A program made the translations under genes and the position numbers. Of a stretch of 64,000 bases of DNA, positions 43,664 to 53,378 are shown in pieces (the stretch's first letter is position 1; each line of letters begins with the position of its first letter). Where the stretch lies: the NCBI GenBank assembly GCA_035388225.1, contig DAOOPM010000006.1, forward strand, positions 100,633-164,632, written 5' to 3'. Source of the stretch: SB25 sp029560875 (GTDB lineage Bacteria; Bacteroidota; Bacteroidia; Bacteroidales; Tenuifilaceae). The notes beneath the pieces are model-generated. The model saw only the letters and a list, made by a program, of their open reading frames with translations. It ran no database searches and was not told the DNA's origin.

Positions 43664-43704
43664 GGTATTTTCAATGTAATAGGATTGTTGCAGGTAATTT
43701 TAAG

Positions 43705-45396
43705 TTATTCAAGATTTACTTTTGCAACGGCTATCATACTCATTTGGATATCAATAAAACTAGTATCCTCAATTACTACAGCTTGACTTGAATTGCCACC
43801 AGTTTTGAAACGGTACTGGAGCACAATCTTTGTAGCATCCTTAATGAGGTTATACTTACTTCGGTTAATTACTACCTCGGAATAGTTTATTGTTGGATTG
43901 GTAACTTTGCCAGAGGTAGGATCAACGGCCGCACTTTTAATTAACCAATTTTCATCAGTATATAGTTTTGTTAGTTCTTGGTTTAAATCGTTTAAGAAAT
44001 ATGCTTGAAAATAGGTATTGAGCGGAATTCCATTTCTAAAACGAAACTTTATGGTTACTTTAAGAGAGTCACCCTCTTTAAGATTAAGTTCACTTTCTAG
44101 GTCGGGCAACTCAACATCTACAATTGTATCGTTTATTTGATTGGTTTCTACCCAGCCAATAAGTGGCAATTCTATTTCCGAAGCAATGCTTAGTTTAGAG
44201 TCCTTTGCCACAAAATAATCATGGTTACTTGAAGCATCACCCAATGTTATTCCGGAGCGAAGTTTGAATTGATTTGGAGCAAGGTCGAAGGCAACATCAA
44301 TATTGGAATTGTCCTTATTCAAGACTAAGGAGTCCTTAACTGGTGAGTTTCCCATTAACATTACTCGGCTCAATTCGTTGGGTGTTCCAATTTTTAGAGT
44401 ATTTGTTGTTGGTGCACCAGAGTTTACCACTAGAAGCATTTCGTCTGGATCTGGATTCGTATTGCTGGCTTCCAATTGGTTAATATTGAAGAATACGGGT
44501 ATTCCGTAACTATTAAATATTTTAAATGTTAAACGGGGATCGTCAAAGTGTTGATCGGCCACATAGGTTGAGCGGAATAAATCCACCTTATAATCGTAAT
44601 CACCAACAGTTATATCCTTATTTATTTTTCCTTGAATGTAGGTATAGTCGATATTATTTAAAGATACCTCTATGGATATGTAATCACTAGTGGTCATTGG
44701 AGAACCAGTTTGTGATCGGAATTTTATATCTGCAGAAAGTGTAAAAGTATTATAGGTTGTATTGTACAAATCGATAGTATACCCTGTAACATTAATGTTC
44801 GAACTAGATACATCTTGCTCAGGAGCTCTATCCTGGGTTATTGGTATTACATAAGATTGTCCTTGTGGGTTTTTGAGAGATGTTATTGTAATAGTGCTTC
44901 CTGCAACAATCTCAAATCCGCTGGTGAATTTATTTGTAATTCTATAGCTTAAAGTTCCTTGAGATAAAACAATACTTTTAATTTCAGCCCCAGGAATGGT
45001 GGAATATGTTTCAGTTAACGTTTTAGTTATAGGGCCAATTGTTTGTCCTGCAGGAACAGGCAAAGGCAATTCTCCGCTCCCGAATTGGTAGTTCTTAATT
45101 ATGGCCAATGGCGGAATGGTAAATTCGGTTGCAGCATCACCAATGCTTATTGTGTCCCTAAAAGCAATGTATAGTTGCGAATCTCCGGGTTTTTGAAAAA
45201 CAAATGTGTTTGCGTCGCTGCGTTCAACCAAATCGTAAAATGAAATTGTAGAATTAATTACAGGAACAACCACTACAGGCTCTACGGGATCTATTGATAT
45301 GTTCTCTAGTTTAGAGAAATCATAACAACCAGTAAGTCCAATAAATATAAGAAGAGCCAGACTTCTCCAAATTTTATTTTTTTTAATTTCCATCAT
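43705..45396 (-). CDS. Large lipoprotein, unknown family
   Basis: 563 residues. Two adjacent ATGs; lipobox LTGC (Cys near residue 24). The mature protein is almost wholly beta-strand with many Thr, Ser, Asn and Gly, and a recurrent ITITSL / LYNTTYNTF-type pattern, suggesting several immunoglobulin-like or jelly-roll domains. It has Pro-rich residues just after the lipid anchor (DPVEPVVVVPV). No catalytic site is visible. As the first gene of a three-gene set with a barrel and an OmpA-type protein, it may be the surface-exposed part of one complex. Confidence 0.7.
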   Translation of the reverse strand: MMEIKKNKIWRSLALLIFIGLTGCYDFSKLENISIDPVEPVVVVPVINSTISFYDLVERSDANTFVFQKPGDSQLYIAFRDTISIGDAATEFTIPPLAIIKNYQFGSGELPLPVPAGQTIGPITKTLTETYSTIPGAEIKSIVLSQGTLSYRITNKFTSGFEIVAGSTITITSLKNPQGQSYVIPITQDRAPEQDVSSSNINVTGYTIDLYNTTYNTFTLSADIKFRSQTGSPMTTSDYISIEVSLNNIDYTYIQGKINKDITVGDYDYKVDLFRSTYVADQHFDDPRLTFKIFNSYGIPVFFNINQLEASNTNPDPDEMLLVVNSGAPTTNTLKIGTPNELSRVMLMGNSPVKDSLVLNKDNSNIDVAFDLAPNQFKLRSGITLGDASSNHDYFVAKDSKLSIASEIELPLIGWVETNQINDTIVDVELPDLESELNLKEGDSLKVTIKFRFRNGIPLNTYFQAYFLNDLNQELTKLYTDENWLIKSAAVDPTSGKVTNPTINYSEVVINRSKYNLIKDATKIVLQYRFKTGGNSSQAVVIEDTSFIDIQMSMIAVAKVNLE

Positions 45397-45494
45397 AAAA
45401 AATTTTAAATTAACTCTTTAGTAAAAGAGATTTATGGTTGAAAGTTAAAAATTTATTTCAAATAGGTCAATTTTTAATGGGTTTTATTAAAAGC

Positions 45495-45523
45495 AAAAAG
45501 GGGAATTAAGCATTCCCCTTTTC
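45495..45523 (-). terminator. Terminator of ppiD
   Basis: On the minus strand AAAAGGGGAAT, loop, ATTCCCCTTTTT. Confidence 0.85.
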
Positions 45524-45539
45524 TTGAAAAACAAATGTA

Positions 45540-47633
45540 TTAATAGAAATTATAACGTTTATCAACGATGTTTGCATTGGTTTTAAGAGCCTCGTATGCT
45601 TCGTAGTATGCTCTGGACTGATACATATTATTTAAACGGAATTGCTCAGAAGTTACATCGCCATCTTCTTTTGTTGACGAAACTATTGCTAGAACATAAA
45701 CTCCATTATTACCCTTAACAGGTCCAACTAATTTGCCTTCAACACTAGCCGATGCAGTTCCAATTACATTTGGTTCAATTCCTGCCGAAGGTAGTGTGTA
45801 TGAACTGAATGAAACCTTCTCTGCACGTGCAACGGTGATATTTAAAGTTCTGGCGACTTCGTTTATGTCGTTTGATTTCATTGCACTTTTTGCTTTCTCT
45901 GCAAGAATGGCTGCTTTCTTTTCTTTAATAGCCTTAATCTTAACATCATCTGTTACTTGTTCTAGCGGAGCAATACCCTCTTCGCGAATCTGGGTTAATG
46001 CAGCAACAACATACATGTCACCAAACTCAAAAACAGTTGAAATATCACCTTTTTCTGCACGGAAAGCCCAACGAATTAACTCTCTTGGAGATTCTAAGCC
46101 TGCAATATTTCTATCGTTTTGTAGCAAGTTATTTGCAATTCGTTTAGTTAGGCTGTTTGCATTAGCATATGAGTTAAATTTCTCGTAGGTTTTATTTACC
46201 CCAGCAAATTCTGCTGCTTTTGCATAAATGGCTTGGGTTGTATGAGAACTTGGAACAACCTTACGCTCAATAATTGCTAGTTGAGCCTTTTTAGTTTCTT
46301 TACCTCTTTCAGTTACTTCAAGAATATGGAAGCCATATCGGGTTTCAACTAACTTAATGTCACCTTTCTTGTTATTAAAACTGGCTTCATCAAAAGTGCT
46401 TTCCATAACTCCGCTAGGATACCAGCCTAAATCGCCACCTTTCTCCTTTGATCCTGGATCGTCTGAATACTGATTGGCGATTGCAGTCCAATTCCCGCCT
46501 TTTTTAAGAACGCTTAACAAGCTATCTGCGGTGCTTTTTGCAGCGGCATAATCTTGCTGGGTTTGACCTTTGGGAGCAATAAGGATATGACGTGCTTTTA
46601 CTGAGTCGGGCATCATTTTAATATCTAGTAATCGAGCTAGTTTGTAGGAATTACCATCAAATATTGGTCCCATAACATCGCCCACACTTGTACTTAAAGC
46701 CCAAGTTCCAAATTCTTTAAGCTCTGAGGCATTATAGTATTTAGCATCAAAAGGACTATCGGACTTTAAACTAACATATTGCTTAGGTTCTGTAGAGGTT
46801 ATGAATTCCGCTTTTGCATTGTTTATCCATTCCTCAGTAGCCTTAATGTCCTCATCAGATGCTTTTATTGGGAATATTACGTACTCAACATCGCGCGATG
46901 CTTGTTGTTTGTAGTCGTTTTGATGCGCGCTGTAGTAATCCTTTAGATCGCCATTGGTAATTTTGATTGTTGAATCGGATATTGAACTATATGGTGCTAC
47001 TGCATAATCAAAATTAACCATAGTGGTTCTATCTGCAACACTCCTTTTAGATTGCAACGAGGTAACATATAAGCCTTTTCTAACCAAGTTGAGGTATTTT
47101 GTAAACATTCTATCTTTAATTACCTCTTGTTCAATATACATCCAGTATGCTCTTGCTCTTGGGTCATTGTCAAGATTCTTGATAATCATACCAATATACT
47201 CCTTGTTTACCATCCCTGTTTGTGGATCGCTAAACTGTTGTTGGATTATTGGGTGGATATAATTTCCTTGAACCATATCGAAAAGTTCGTTTTCGTGAAT
47301 CTCTATACCCAGTTTTTTGTATTCTGGTTCCATGATATTGCTACGCAGAATATCTTGCCAAACTCTTTCGCGAATTTGAAGTTGAGTTTGCTCATCGAGC
47401 GAGATTTGCTGCGAAAAAAGTTTTTGAAGGTTTTCATTCTCATCAATTCTTGCTTGAAATAATTCATAGGATATTGATGAGCCTGCAACTTCAGCCACTT
47501 CCATCTGAGCTCTATCAAACAAAGAACCTCCAGAACTTACTACATCTTGGAGTATAAAAGCGAAAAGCGCTAACCCAATTACCACAGCAATTAATATTCC
47601 TGCGCGGTTTCTGATTTTTTCTAATGTTGCCAT
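45540..47633 (-). CDS. PpiD-type peptidylprolyl isomerase / SurA-N chaperone
   Basis: 697 residues. One N-terminal transmembrane helix (AGILIAVVIGLALFAFILQ) anchors it in the inner membrane; the rest is periplasmic. A SurA-like chaperone domain (residues about 40-240) precedes a parvulin PpiC domain at about 340-445 (KARHILIAPKGQT, ANQYSDDPGSKEKGGDLGW, VETRYGFHILEV). A second, degenerate parvulin-like module is probable at about 480-690. It assists folding of exported proteins near the Sec translocon. It is downstream of the CBS/hemolysin gene on the same strand, an order I recall from other Bacteroidales genomes. Confidence 0.9.
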   Translation of the reverse strand: MATLEKIRNRAGILIAVVIGLALFAFILQDVVSSGGSLFDRAQMEVAEVAGSSISYELFQARIDENENLQKLFSQQISLDEQTQLQIRERVWQDILRSNIMEPEYKKLGIEIHENELFDMVQGNYIHPIIQQQFSDPQTGMVNKEYIGMIIKNLDNDPRARAYWMYIEQEVIKDRMFTKYLNLVRKGLYVTSLQSKRSVADRTTMVNFDYAVAPYSSISDSTIKITNGDLKDYYSAHQNDYKQQASRDVEYVIFPIKASDEDIKATEEWINNAKAEFITSTEPKQYVSLKSDSPFDAKYYNASELKEFGTWALSTSVGDVMGPIFDGNSYKLARLLDIKMMPDSVKARHILIAPKGQTQQDYAAAKSTADSLLSVLKKGGNWTAIANQYSDDPGSKEKGGDLGWYPSGVMESTFDEASFNNKKGDIKLVETRYGFHILEVTERGKETKKAQLAIIERKVVPSSHTTQAIYAKAAEFAGVNKTYEKFNSYANANSLTKRIANNLLQNDRNIAGLESPRELIRWAFRAEKGDISTVFEFGDMYVVAALTQIREEGIAPLEQVTDDVKIKAIKEKKAAILAEKAKSAMKSNDINEVARTLNITVARAEKVSFSSYTLPSAGIEPNVIGTASASVEGKLVGPVKGNNGVYVLAIVSSTKEDGDVTSEQFRLNNMYQSRAYYEAYEALKTNANIVDKRYNFY

Positions 47634-47799
47634 TTAAATGATTATTTATTTATCTATGTTTTAATTTTTTTCGAGCTACGAATATAGCAATTTTCAATTT
47701 TGTCGCATTTAATGCGTCAATTTATTTTTTATTCTTTTGATATAAAGTTAAAAACTGAATGTTGAAAATTAATATACGTATTGAATTTGACATTAACAA

Positions 47800-49059
47800 T
47801 TACTGTTTTGTAAGTTGAATTAACTCTATTCTTGTTTCGTTCATTCTCAACACTCTAACGGTAAAATCGCTCAAAATAATTATTTCGTTTGGTTTGGGAA
47901 TGTTTTGGTATTGAAATAGTACAAATCCTGCCAAGGTTTCATACTCGTCCGATTCTGGTATTTTTAGGTTGTAGGTTTCGTTTAAGTGCTTTATCTCGAG
48001 TCGGCCGGAGAAGATGAATTCGTTTTCGTTGATTTGTTTCTCCACAAACTCGTTACGGTCATGTTCATCGTCTATTTCACCAATAATTTCTTCAATTATA
48101 TCTTCAATAGTAACAAGCCCCGCTGTACCACCGAATTCATCAACAACTACAGCAATGCTTTTATGTTCTTTGATAAACATTGCAAGTACTTTGTTTGCTT
48201 TCATAGTTTCGGGGATGAAATCAATCTTTATAAGTTTTGATTGAATGCTTTCGGGATTTTTAAAAAGTTCCTTAGAGTTTATGTAACCAATAATGTTGTC
48301 AACGGTGTCTTTAAATACAGGAATTCTAGAGTATTTGGTTTCAATAAACTTTTGTTTAAGGGCATCAATGCTTTCTTCGATTTCAATAGCCTCGATATCC
48401 GTTCTGGGAATCATGCAGTCGCGTATTTTAACTTCGGAGAAATCGAGTGCGTTTTGGAATATTTTAAGGGCCTGCTCGTGCTTTCTAGTTTCGGTTGTTG
48501 AAGGGGCTGCCTGCCCAACTAAATGGTCTAAATCTATTTTCCCAAATATTGGTTTTGTTTTATCTCGGCTAATTTTTATGCGAAACAAAACTCTAATAAT
48601 TCCATAGGATAATCCTGTTGAGAATTTGCTGACAGGATAAAACAATAGATAGAAAATAAAGACAGGGAATGCAAAAGAGTTCAAAAGTGCGTTAGAGTGT
48701 AATCTAAAAATGGATTTAGGAAGAAACTCTGCAGTAATAAGAATGATGATTGTGCTGAGTAAGGTTTGAAGCAGTAGTATGGTTGATGGGGAGTCAAAAT
48801 AAATCTCAAAACTTGGAGTTAAAAGTTTTGCCATTTCAATACCGTAAACAACAAGAGCTATATTGTTGCCAACAAGCATTGTTGCAATATATTGGCTAGG
48901 ATTAGATGTGAAAATAGAAATTAGTCCCGATGATATTTGCCCATGTTTTCTGTCAAGTTCAAGTCTTAATCTGTTTGCGGAGACAAACGCAATCTCCATT
49001 CCAGAAAAAAATGCCGAAAAAATAAGAGAAGTAATTATAATTGCAATACTCGCGCCCAT
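47800..49059 (-). CDS. CNNM/CBS-domain hemolysin family protein (GldE/CorC-like)
   Basis: 419 residues. A DUF21 membrane domain with four helices (residues about 1-165), a CBS pair at about 200-320 (MIPRTDIEAIEIE, YSRIPVFKDTVDNIIGYI) and a C-terminal CorC/HlyC domain at about 340-417 (EFIFSGRLEIKHLNE, ETLAGFVL). Homologues export magnesium or cobalt; the Flavobacterium protein GldE in the same family is associated with gliding motility. Neither function can be assigned from sequence alone. It sits between a small membrane protein downstream of lptC and ppiD. Confidence 0.9.
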   Translation of the reverse strand: MGASIAIIITSLIFSAFFSGMEIAFVSANRLRLELDRKHGQISSGLISIFTSNPSQYIATMLVGNNIALVVYGIEMAKLLTPSFEIYFDSPSTILLLQTLLSTIIILITAEFLPKSIFRLHSNALLNSFAFPVFIFYLLFYPVSKFSTGLSYGIIRVLFRIKISRDKTKPIFGKIDLDHLVGQAAPSTTETRKHEQALKIFQNALDFSEVKIRDCMIPRTDIEAIEIEESIDALKQKFIETKYSRIPVFKDTVDNIIGYINSKELFKNPESIQSKLIKIDFIPETMKANKVLAMFIKEHKSIAVVVDEFGGTAGLVTIEDIIEEIIGEIDDEHDRNEFVEKQINENEFIFSGRLEIKHLNETYNLKIPESDEYETLAGFVLFQYQNIPKPNEIIILSDFTVRVLRMNETRIELIQLTKQ

Positions 49060-49069
49060 AGGTTATAGA

Positions 49070-49258
49070 TTATTTTTCAGCATTTAGGCGTCGCCTTCGT
49101 CTTATATAAAAGAAACCAAAAGCAAATACACTTAGCAGAAGAAAGGTTGAGCTGTATCGGTTAATGCCAGAATTTACCACTGCGTAAATTCCAACCACTA
49201 GGCAAAATATGGCTAAGCCAAACCATATAAGTTCGAGTATATAAGCAAGTTTATTCAT
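49070..49258 (-). CDS. Small two-helix membrane protein
   Basis: 62 residues with two hydrophobic helices (residues 5-27 and 36-51) and a strongly basic end (RRRRRLNAEK), so the C-terminus should be cytoplasmic. It lies 10 nt upstream of the CBS/hemolysin gene and downstream of lptC, on the same strand. The gene is short but the amphipathic layout, tight spacing and operon position argue that it is real. No family name known to me. Confidence 0.7.
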   Translation of the reverse strand: MNKLAYILELIWFGLAIFCLVVGIYAVVNSGINRYSSTFLLLSVFAFGFFYIRRRRRLNAEK

Positions 49259-49383
49259 GGTGAACTGATTAAATGACGTGTAAAGTTAATAAAAATGAGA
49301 GAAAAAAATCAAATGTGATATCTTACTTTGTGGAAAGTCTTATTCTATTGGGTAGAAAAAGATTTGATTCATCAACCGATGAA

Positions 49384-49950
49384 TTATTCTAAGGTAATTT
49401 CGCCGTCGTAAGGCTTTATTATTTCCCAATTATCAAAAGTTTCATCAGAGGTTAGTCCTCGACCATAAATTACACCATTTAGGCTATTGATCTTAACGTT
49501 TACGTTGGTGTAAATAAGTTTTTTCTTTTGATCCCAGAATAGTTCCTCGGTGTTTAAAACTTCGCCCTTACGATTCTTTGCGACAATGTTGTTTTTTGCG
49601 TGCCATAGGCTTTTTTTGTCGAAAAAAACGGCTTGCTTTGCTGTTAGCATAGTTTCTACACCCAATGTGTCGTTATAGGTATAGACTGCAATTCCTTCAG
49701 GGAAATCGGTAAAGGGTTCGTCGGCAAATTGGTAGTTTATGGTAATAGGGGCTGATACCTTTATTTTAACCTGCCCATTTTCTGTGTATATAACATCGGA
49801 GTTGTAGGCTGTAATGCCTGGAATGGTTTTTTTGTCAGAGAAATACTGAATTGCTTCAGGGTCTGTCTTACAGGCATAAAGTATAGTAGCCCCTACAAGA
49901 GTAGAGACTACTATTTTTATGATTGATTTGAGTTTAAAAATTTTCCTCAC
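49384..49950 (-). CDS. lptC: LptC, LPS export component
   Basis: 188 residues with a single N-terminal membrane anchor and a beta-jellyroll domain. The start codon is GTG at 49950. A lipoprotein-like YACK follows the anchor; IPGITAYNSDVIYTENGQ, then KQAVFFDKKSLWHAKNNIV and EELFWDQKKKLIYTNVNV are the LptC pattern of parallel strands. It passes lipopolysaccharide from LptBFG to LptA. It starts 7 nt after the upstream TPR gene and belongs to the conserved coaX-lptC gene series. Confidence 0.85.
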   Translation of the reverse strand: MRKIFKLKSIIKIVVSTLVGATILYACKTDPEAIQYFSDKKTIPGITAYNSDVIYTENGQVKIKVSAPITINYQFADEPFTDFPEGIAVYTYNDTLGVETMLTAKQAVFFDKKSLWHAKNNIVAKNRKGEVLNTEELFWDQKKKLIYTNVNVKINSLNGVIYGRGLTSDETFDNWEIIKPYDGEITLE

Positions 49951-49957
49951 AGTAAAC

Positions 49958-51292
49958 TTATTTTCTTTCCCTTACAACTGTTCTTTCGTTAATCCAGCAA
50001 CCAATTGAATAGGTATCTCCAACCTTCAAATCGTGGAAGAAAATATCTTCTTTTGTTGGGAAATATTGACTGTAGGTTGAGATTAGAGAGTTCATGCCTT
50101 CTTCTAGTTCGGGGTCAACCTGTTTTGCTTTAGCGTATTTATCAACTGCGGCCCAAAAAACAGTTTTTTTCTCAAAATCATCAGCACCACAATTTCTTTC
50201 ACTTGCGTACATATCTCCCAAAAGTTTGTATGCTCTTCCAAGATTAGGATTTTCGTCTAGAGCTTTGTTTACCAAAGCTTTTGCCTGTGATGAATTTTTA
50301 AGTTCAGTAAAGGTAAGCGATGCTAACTCGTAGAAATAAGTGGCCCTTTTGGTTACATCTGATTCCAAATTTATGGCTTCATTGTAATACTTCTCGGCCT
50401 CCCTTGGTTGTTTAGTGTCGATATATAAATGAGCTATATCGTATGCTAATGAAGCACTTGGTTCGGATTTATATATTTCTACACTTGCTTTTAAGAAAAG
50501 ATCTTCCTTCGAACAATCTTTGGTTGAGCCCATAAGCGCTCTAATTTTTTTGTTTTGGGCTAAGTCGTTAGGATTTGCATTAAATTTAGGAGTGAAAATT
50601 GCCACTAAGTTTTCGCACTTTGCAACTCCCATCTGAGCAAATATTGCATCTATACCATCTTTTGCCTGCTTAACTTTATCGTCTGAAGGATTTTTCAAAA
50701 TTTGAGCATCGGCAAAATCGCTAATGGTTGAGTATAGTTCAATTACCTTATCAGCTTCAACTTTTTTGTTCTCGTACATAACTCTAGTAAGGGTCATGTA
50801 AGTAAAAAGAACTGAGATTTCAGTTTTGTTTTGAGTAATATTTACAGCCTCTTCTGTTATCTTATATGCTTCTTCATATCTTTCGGGAGCCAAGGTGTAC
50901 AGATCCTGAGCCTTTGAACCAAGAACAATGCCTTTTTTATTGAAGCTTTCAATTCTTAAATTATAAAGATGCATTAGAGAGTCGACTAAAGCCATTTTCT
51001 TGTTTTGATCGACCGTGTTCTCTATCTTAAACTTAATAAGACGCGTTCCTCTGATATAGATATTCTCAGATGATTTAGGACATAGCGTTAAGACTTTTTG
51101 CCATGGAGTATAGGCATCTTTAAAGTTGTTTTGTTTGTAGTATTCTTGATACATTGAGGTTTGTGAAAGACATTCCTTTCTAGATTCAGGATCTGCACCA
51201 TACTTAGGGTCTTCTGTGTTCTGACCAATTACGCTTATGCTTACAACAGTTAGTAATGCTGCTAAAACCCCTTTTTTACTAATCGTTTTCAT
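49958..51292 (-). CDS. Exported TPR protein
   Basis: 444 residues from the ATG at 51292, whose product begins with a signal peptide (MKTISKKGVLAALLTVVS..., cleavage after VIGQ); an ATG at 51316 adds eight residues. The mature protein is helical with TPR motifs near residues 290-420 (AYDIAHLYIDTKQPREAEKYYNEA, YELASLTFTELKNSSQAKAL, AYKLLGDMYASERNC). It lies 7 nt before lptC, so the two are translationally close. Gene order in other Bacteroidales as I recall it is the same. Function unknown. Confidence 0.78.
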   Translation of the reverse strand: MKTISKKGVLAALLTVVSISVIGQNTEDPKYGADPESRKECLSQTSMYQEYYKQNNFKDAYTPWQKVLTLCPKSSENIYIRGTRLIKFKIENTVDQNKKMALVDSLMHLYNLRIESFNKKGIVLGSKAQDLYTLAPERYEEAYKITEEAVNITQNKTEISVLFTYMTLTRVMYENKKVEADKVIELYSTISDFADAQILKNPSDDKVKQAKDGIDAIFAQMGVAKCENLVAIFTPKFNANPNDLAQNKKIRALMGSTKDCSKEDLFLKASVEIYKSEPSASLAYDIAHLYIDTKQPREAEKYYNEAINLESDVTKRATYFYELASLTFTELKNSSQAKALVNKALDENPNLGRAYKLLGDMYASERNCGADDFEKKTVFWAAVDKYAKAKQVDPELEEGMNSLISTYSQYFPTKEDIFFHDLKVGDTYSIGCWINERTVVRERK

Positions 51293-51325
51293 TGCCTTTG
51301 GTTTTAAGTATTTCATTAAAAATTA

Positions 51326-52624
51326 TTAATTGTATTTGCGTTTAAAGAACCAGGGATAATCATAAAAAGTTAAACTTAAACTAACATTACCGTATGTTTC
51401 TTTTGTTAAATAGTTTTCAGTTGTTCCCCTTTTTCCAAGTTCTAAAGAAATGTTCAGTCTGGTTTTATTCTTTACTGGTAAACCTAGTCCAAAAGTTATG
51501 CCATAATCTGAAATTTGGTTTGAATTTACAAGTAGGTTGGATTTTGTGTAGTATCCTCCAAGTCTGTAATGGATTTTCTTTAAATAACTTCTTAAATCTT
51601 TAATATTTGGAGTATACTCAATACCTGCCCTAAAAGTTTCCATTTTTGTTAATGGAACGTTAGTGGTGAATGATTCGGTCTTAGACCAGTCCTGAACAAA
51701 ATACTCTAAAGAGCCAATAAATTTATCTTTAATAGAGTAAGCTACGCCAAAATTTACGTTGGTTGGGAGAAGAAAATTATTTTTACTATCAGGGAATGGG
51801 ACTAATGTGTCATAGGAGTCTTCTCCATACATTTCGGCACTCCATTTATATTTAATGTTGATTTCGTTTTGCTTTTCAATTGTAGCTCCCAGTATTAGAT
51901 TTTGTTGTTTTTCTTTATCAAGTTCAATTATGTATTGAAATCCTAGGTTGAACGAAATATCATTGACAGCGATACTCGACTTGTAATAGGTATTAACATA
52001 ATCGCTATTGGTTAAAGGGAAGATGGTGTTATACTTAAAATCTAGGCTGCCAAAATAGTATAACATATTTATACCAATGGAAAGATTTTTTAATGGGCTA
52101 AATCCAGTTCCAATGAATGCTTGGCTTATTCCTCCGTTTCCAATATGTTCATATCTAATGCGCCCAATAGTGCTGAGTTTATATGGGTCGGTTTCAAATC
52201 GTATCATTTTATAGCCTACACTACTGTATGGAGCAAACCCTGCGGCAACACCCCACTTTTTAGATATAGGGAAGGCTATGGAAATATGATGAATGCCTCC
52301 TGTGCTACTACTGGATGAATACTTATTGAGATACTGGTCGTATCCCACATATGAAGTTGATGACGTTTGCACTCCAAAATCGAATATAAACGACATTGAA
52401 TCTTGTGCAGAGTATGATGCTGGATTTAGATAGTTAATTCCGTAAGGATTTCTTATTGCTTGAGAAACACCGCCCATTCCAAGATTTTGTGTAAAACCAC
52501 GGTTCGGCATAATTCCAATTCCAAATCGAGAATATGGAGAGTATGTGTTCAAACTTTGTGAATTTGAAATATAAGCCAATGTGCTAAAGGCCAATACTAG
52601 TAATGCTTTTTTTATGTTATACAT
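51326..52624 (-). CDS. Outer-membrane beta-barrel protein
   Basis: 432 residues with a signal peptide ending at SNSQ. The start LNTYSPYSRFGIGIMPNRGF and then LGMGGVSQAIRNPYGINYLNPASYSAQDS is a pattern I recognise from uncharacterised Bacteroidota barrels related to FadL/PorV. Alternating hydrophobic and polar strands continue to the aromatic C-terminus (FKRKYN). The start codon overlaps the end of coaX by 8 nt, so translation is coupled. Confidence 0.75.
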   Translation of the reverse strand: MYNIKKALLVLAFSTLAYISNSQSLNTYSPYSRFGIGIMPNRGFTQNLGMGGVSQAIRNPYGINYLNPASYSAQDSMSFIFDFGVQTSSTSYVGYDQYLNKYSSSSSTGGIHHISIAFPISKKWGVAAGFAPYSSVGYKMIRFETDPYKLSTIGRIRYEHIGNGGISQAFIGTGFSPLKNLSIGINMLYYFGSLDFKYNTIFPLTNSDYVNTYYKSSIAVNDISFNLGFQYIIELDKEKQQNLILGATIEKQNEINIKYKWSAEMYGEDSYDTLVPFPDSKNNFLLPTNVNFGVAYSIKDKFIGSLEYFVQDWSKTESFTTNVPLTKMETFRAGIEYTPNIKDLRSYLKKIHYRLGGYYTKSNLLVNSNQISDYGITFGLGLPVKNKTRLNISLELGKRGTTENYLTKETYGNVSLSLTFYDYPWFFKRKYN

Positions 52625-53336
52625 TGAATTCGAGTATTCTGTTTAAACCTGTTATCATTAAATTTTGGTTCACAAAGATGCTATTTTTTAACTTATTAGC
52701 AAAGAAATTTGAGTCGCCTCCTGTTAAAAGAACGTAAATATCAGGAAAATTAGTCTTTATCAAATCAATATAACCATCAACTTCTGATATTACGCCATTC
52801 AAAACGCCGGAATAAATACAATCAGCAGTGTTTTTCCCAATAATAGGGAACTTTTCCGATTTTTCAAGGTAAGGAAGCTTGGCTGTATGGTCGTTTAATG
52901 ACTTAAACCGTAATGAAATACCAGGCGAAATGGCGCCACCTTTATATTCGCCGTTTGCGGTTACCAACTCGTATGTTATCGCTGTGCCTGCATCAATAAC
53001 AAGTACATCTTTTTGGGGATATAAAAAGTTGGCTGCTACGGCTACGGCTATTCTATCGTAGCCAAGTGTTTCCGGGGTGCTATAGTGGTTTTTAATGGGT
53101 AGTTTGGTGTTTTTGTTAAGAACGAGTGTTTTAAAATTGTTCTCAAGAAAACGCAATACTTCAGGACTTATTTTCCCTACAATAGATACTATGGTATTAC
53201 TTATAGAGTAAGTCTTTGAGATTTCCTCAATATCATTTAAGCCCAGGTTTGAATATCTCTGGTGATAAACTATGTTTTGGTTTTCAACTATTGTAACTTT
53301 TGAAAGGGTATTACCTATATCGAGGATTAAATTCAC
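52617..53336 (-). CDS. coaX: Type III pantothenate kinase
   Basis: 239 residues. The start codon is GTG at 53336 (NLILDIGNTLSKVTIV). The CoaX fold is shown by DIGNT (phosphate 1), ETLGYDRIAVAVA, VIDAGTAITYEL (phosphate 2), YKGGAISPGISLRFKSL and LTGGDSNFF. It phosphorylates pantothenate in the first step of CoA synthesis and is insensitive to feedback by CoA. It is the first gene of the coaX-OMP-TPR-lptC series on the minus strand. Confidence 0.93.
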   Translation of the reverse strand: MNLILDIGNTLSKVTIVENQNIVYHQRYSNLGLNDIEEISKTYSISNTIVSIVGKISPEVLRFLENNFKTLVLNKNTKLPIKNHYSTPETLGYDRIAVAVAANFLYPQKDVLVIDAGTAITYELVTANGEYKGGAISPGISLRFKSLNDHTAKLPYLEKSEKFPIIGKNTADCIYSGVLNGVISEVDGYIDLIKTNFPDIYVLLTGGDSNFFANKLKNSIFVNQNLMITGLNRILEFNV

Positions 53337-53378
53337 TGTATATCTGCTTAATTAACAAATTGATATAAATATTTTTTA

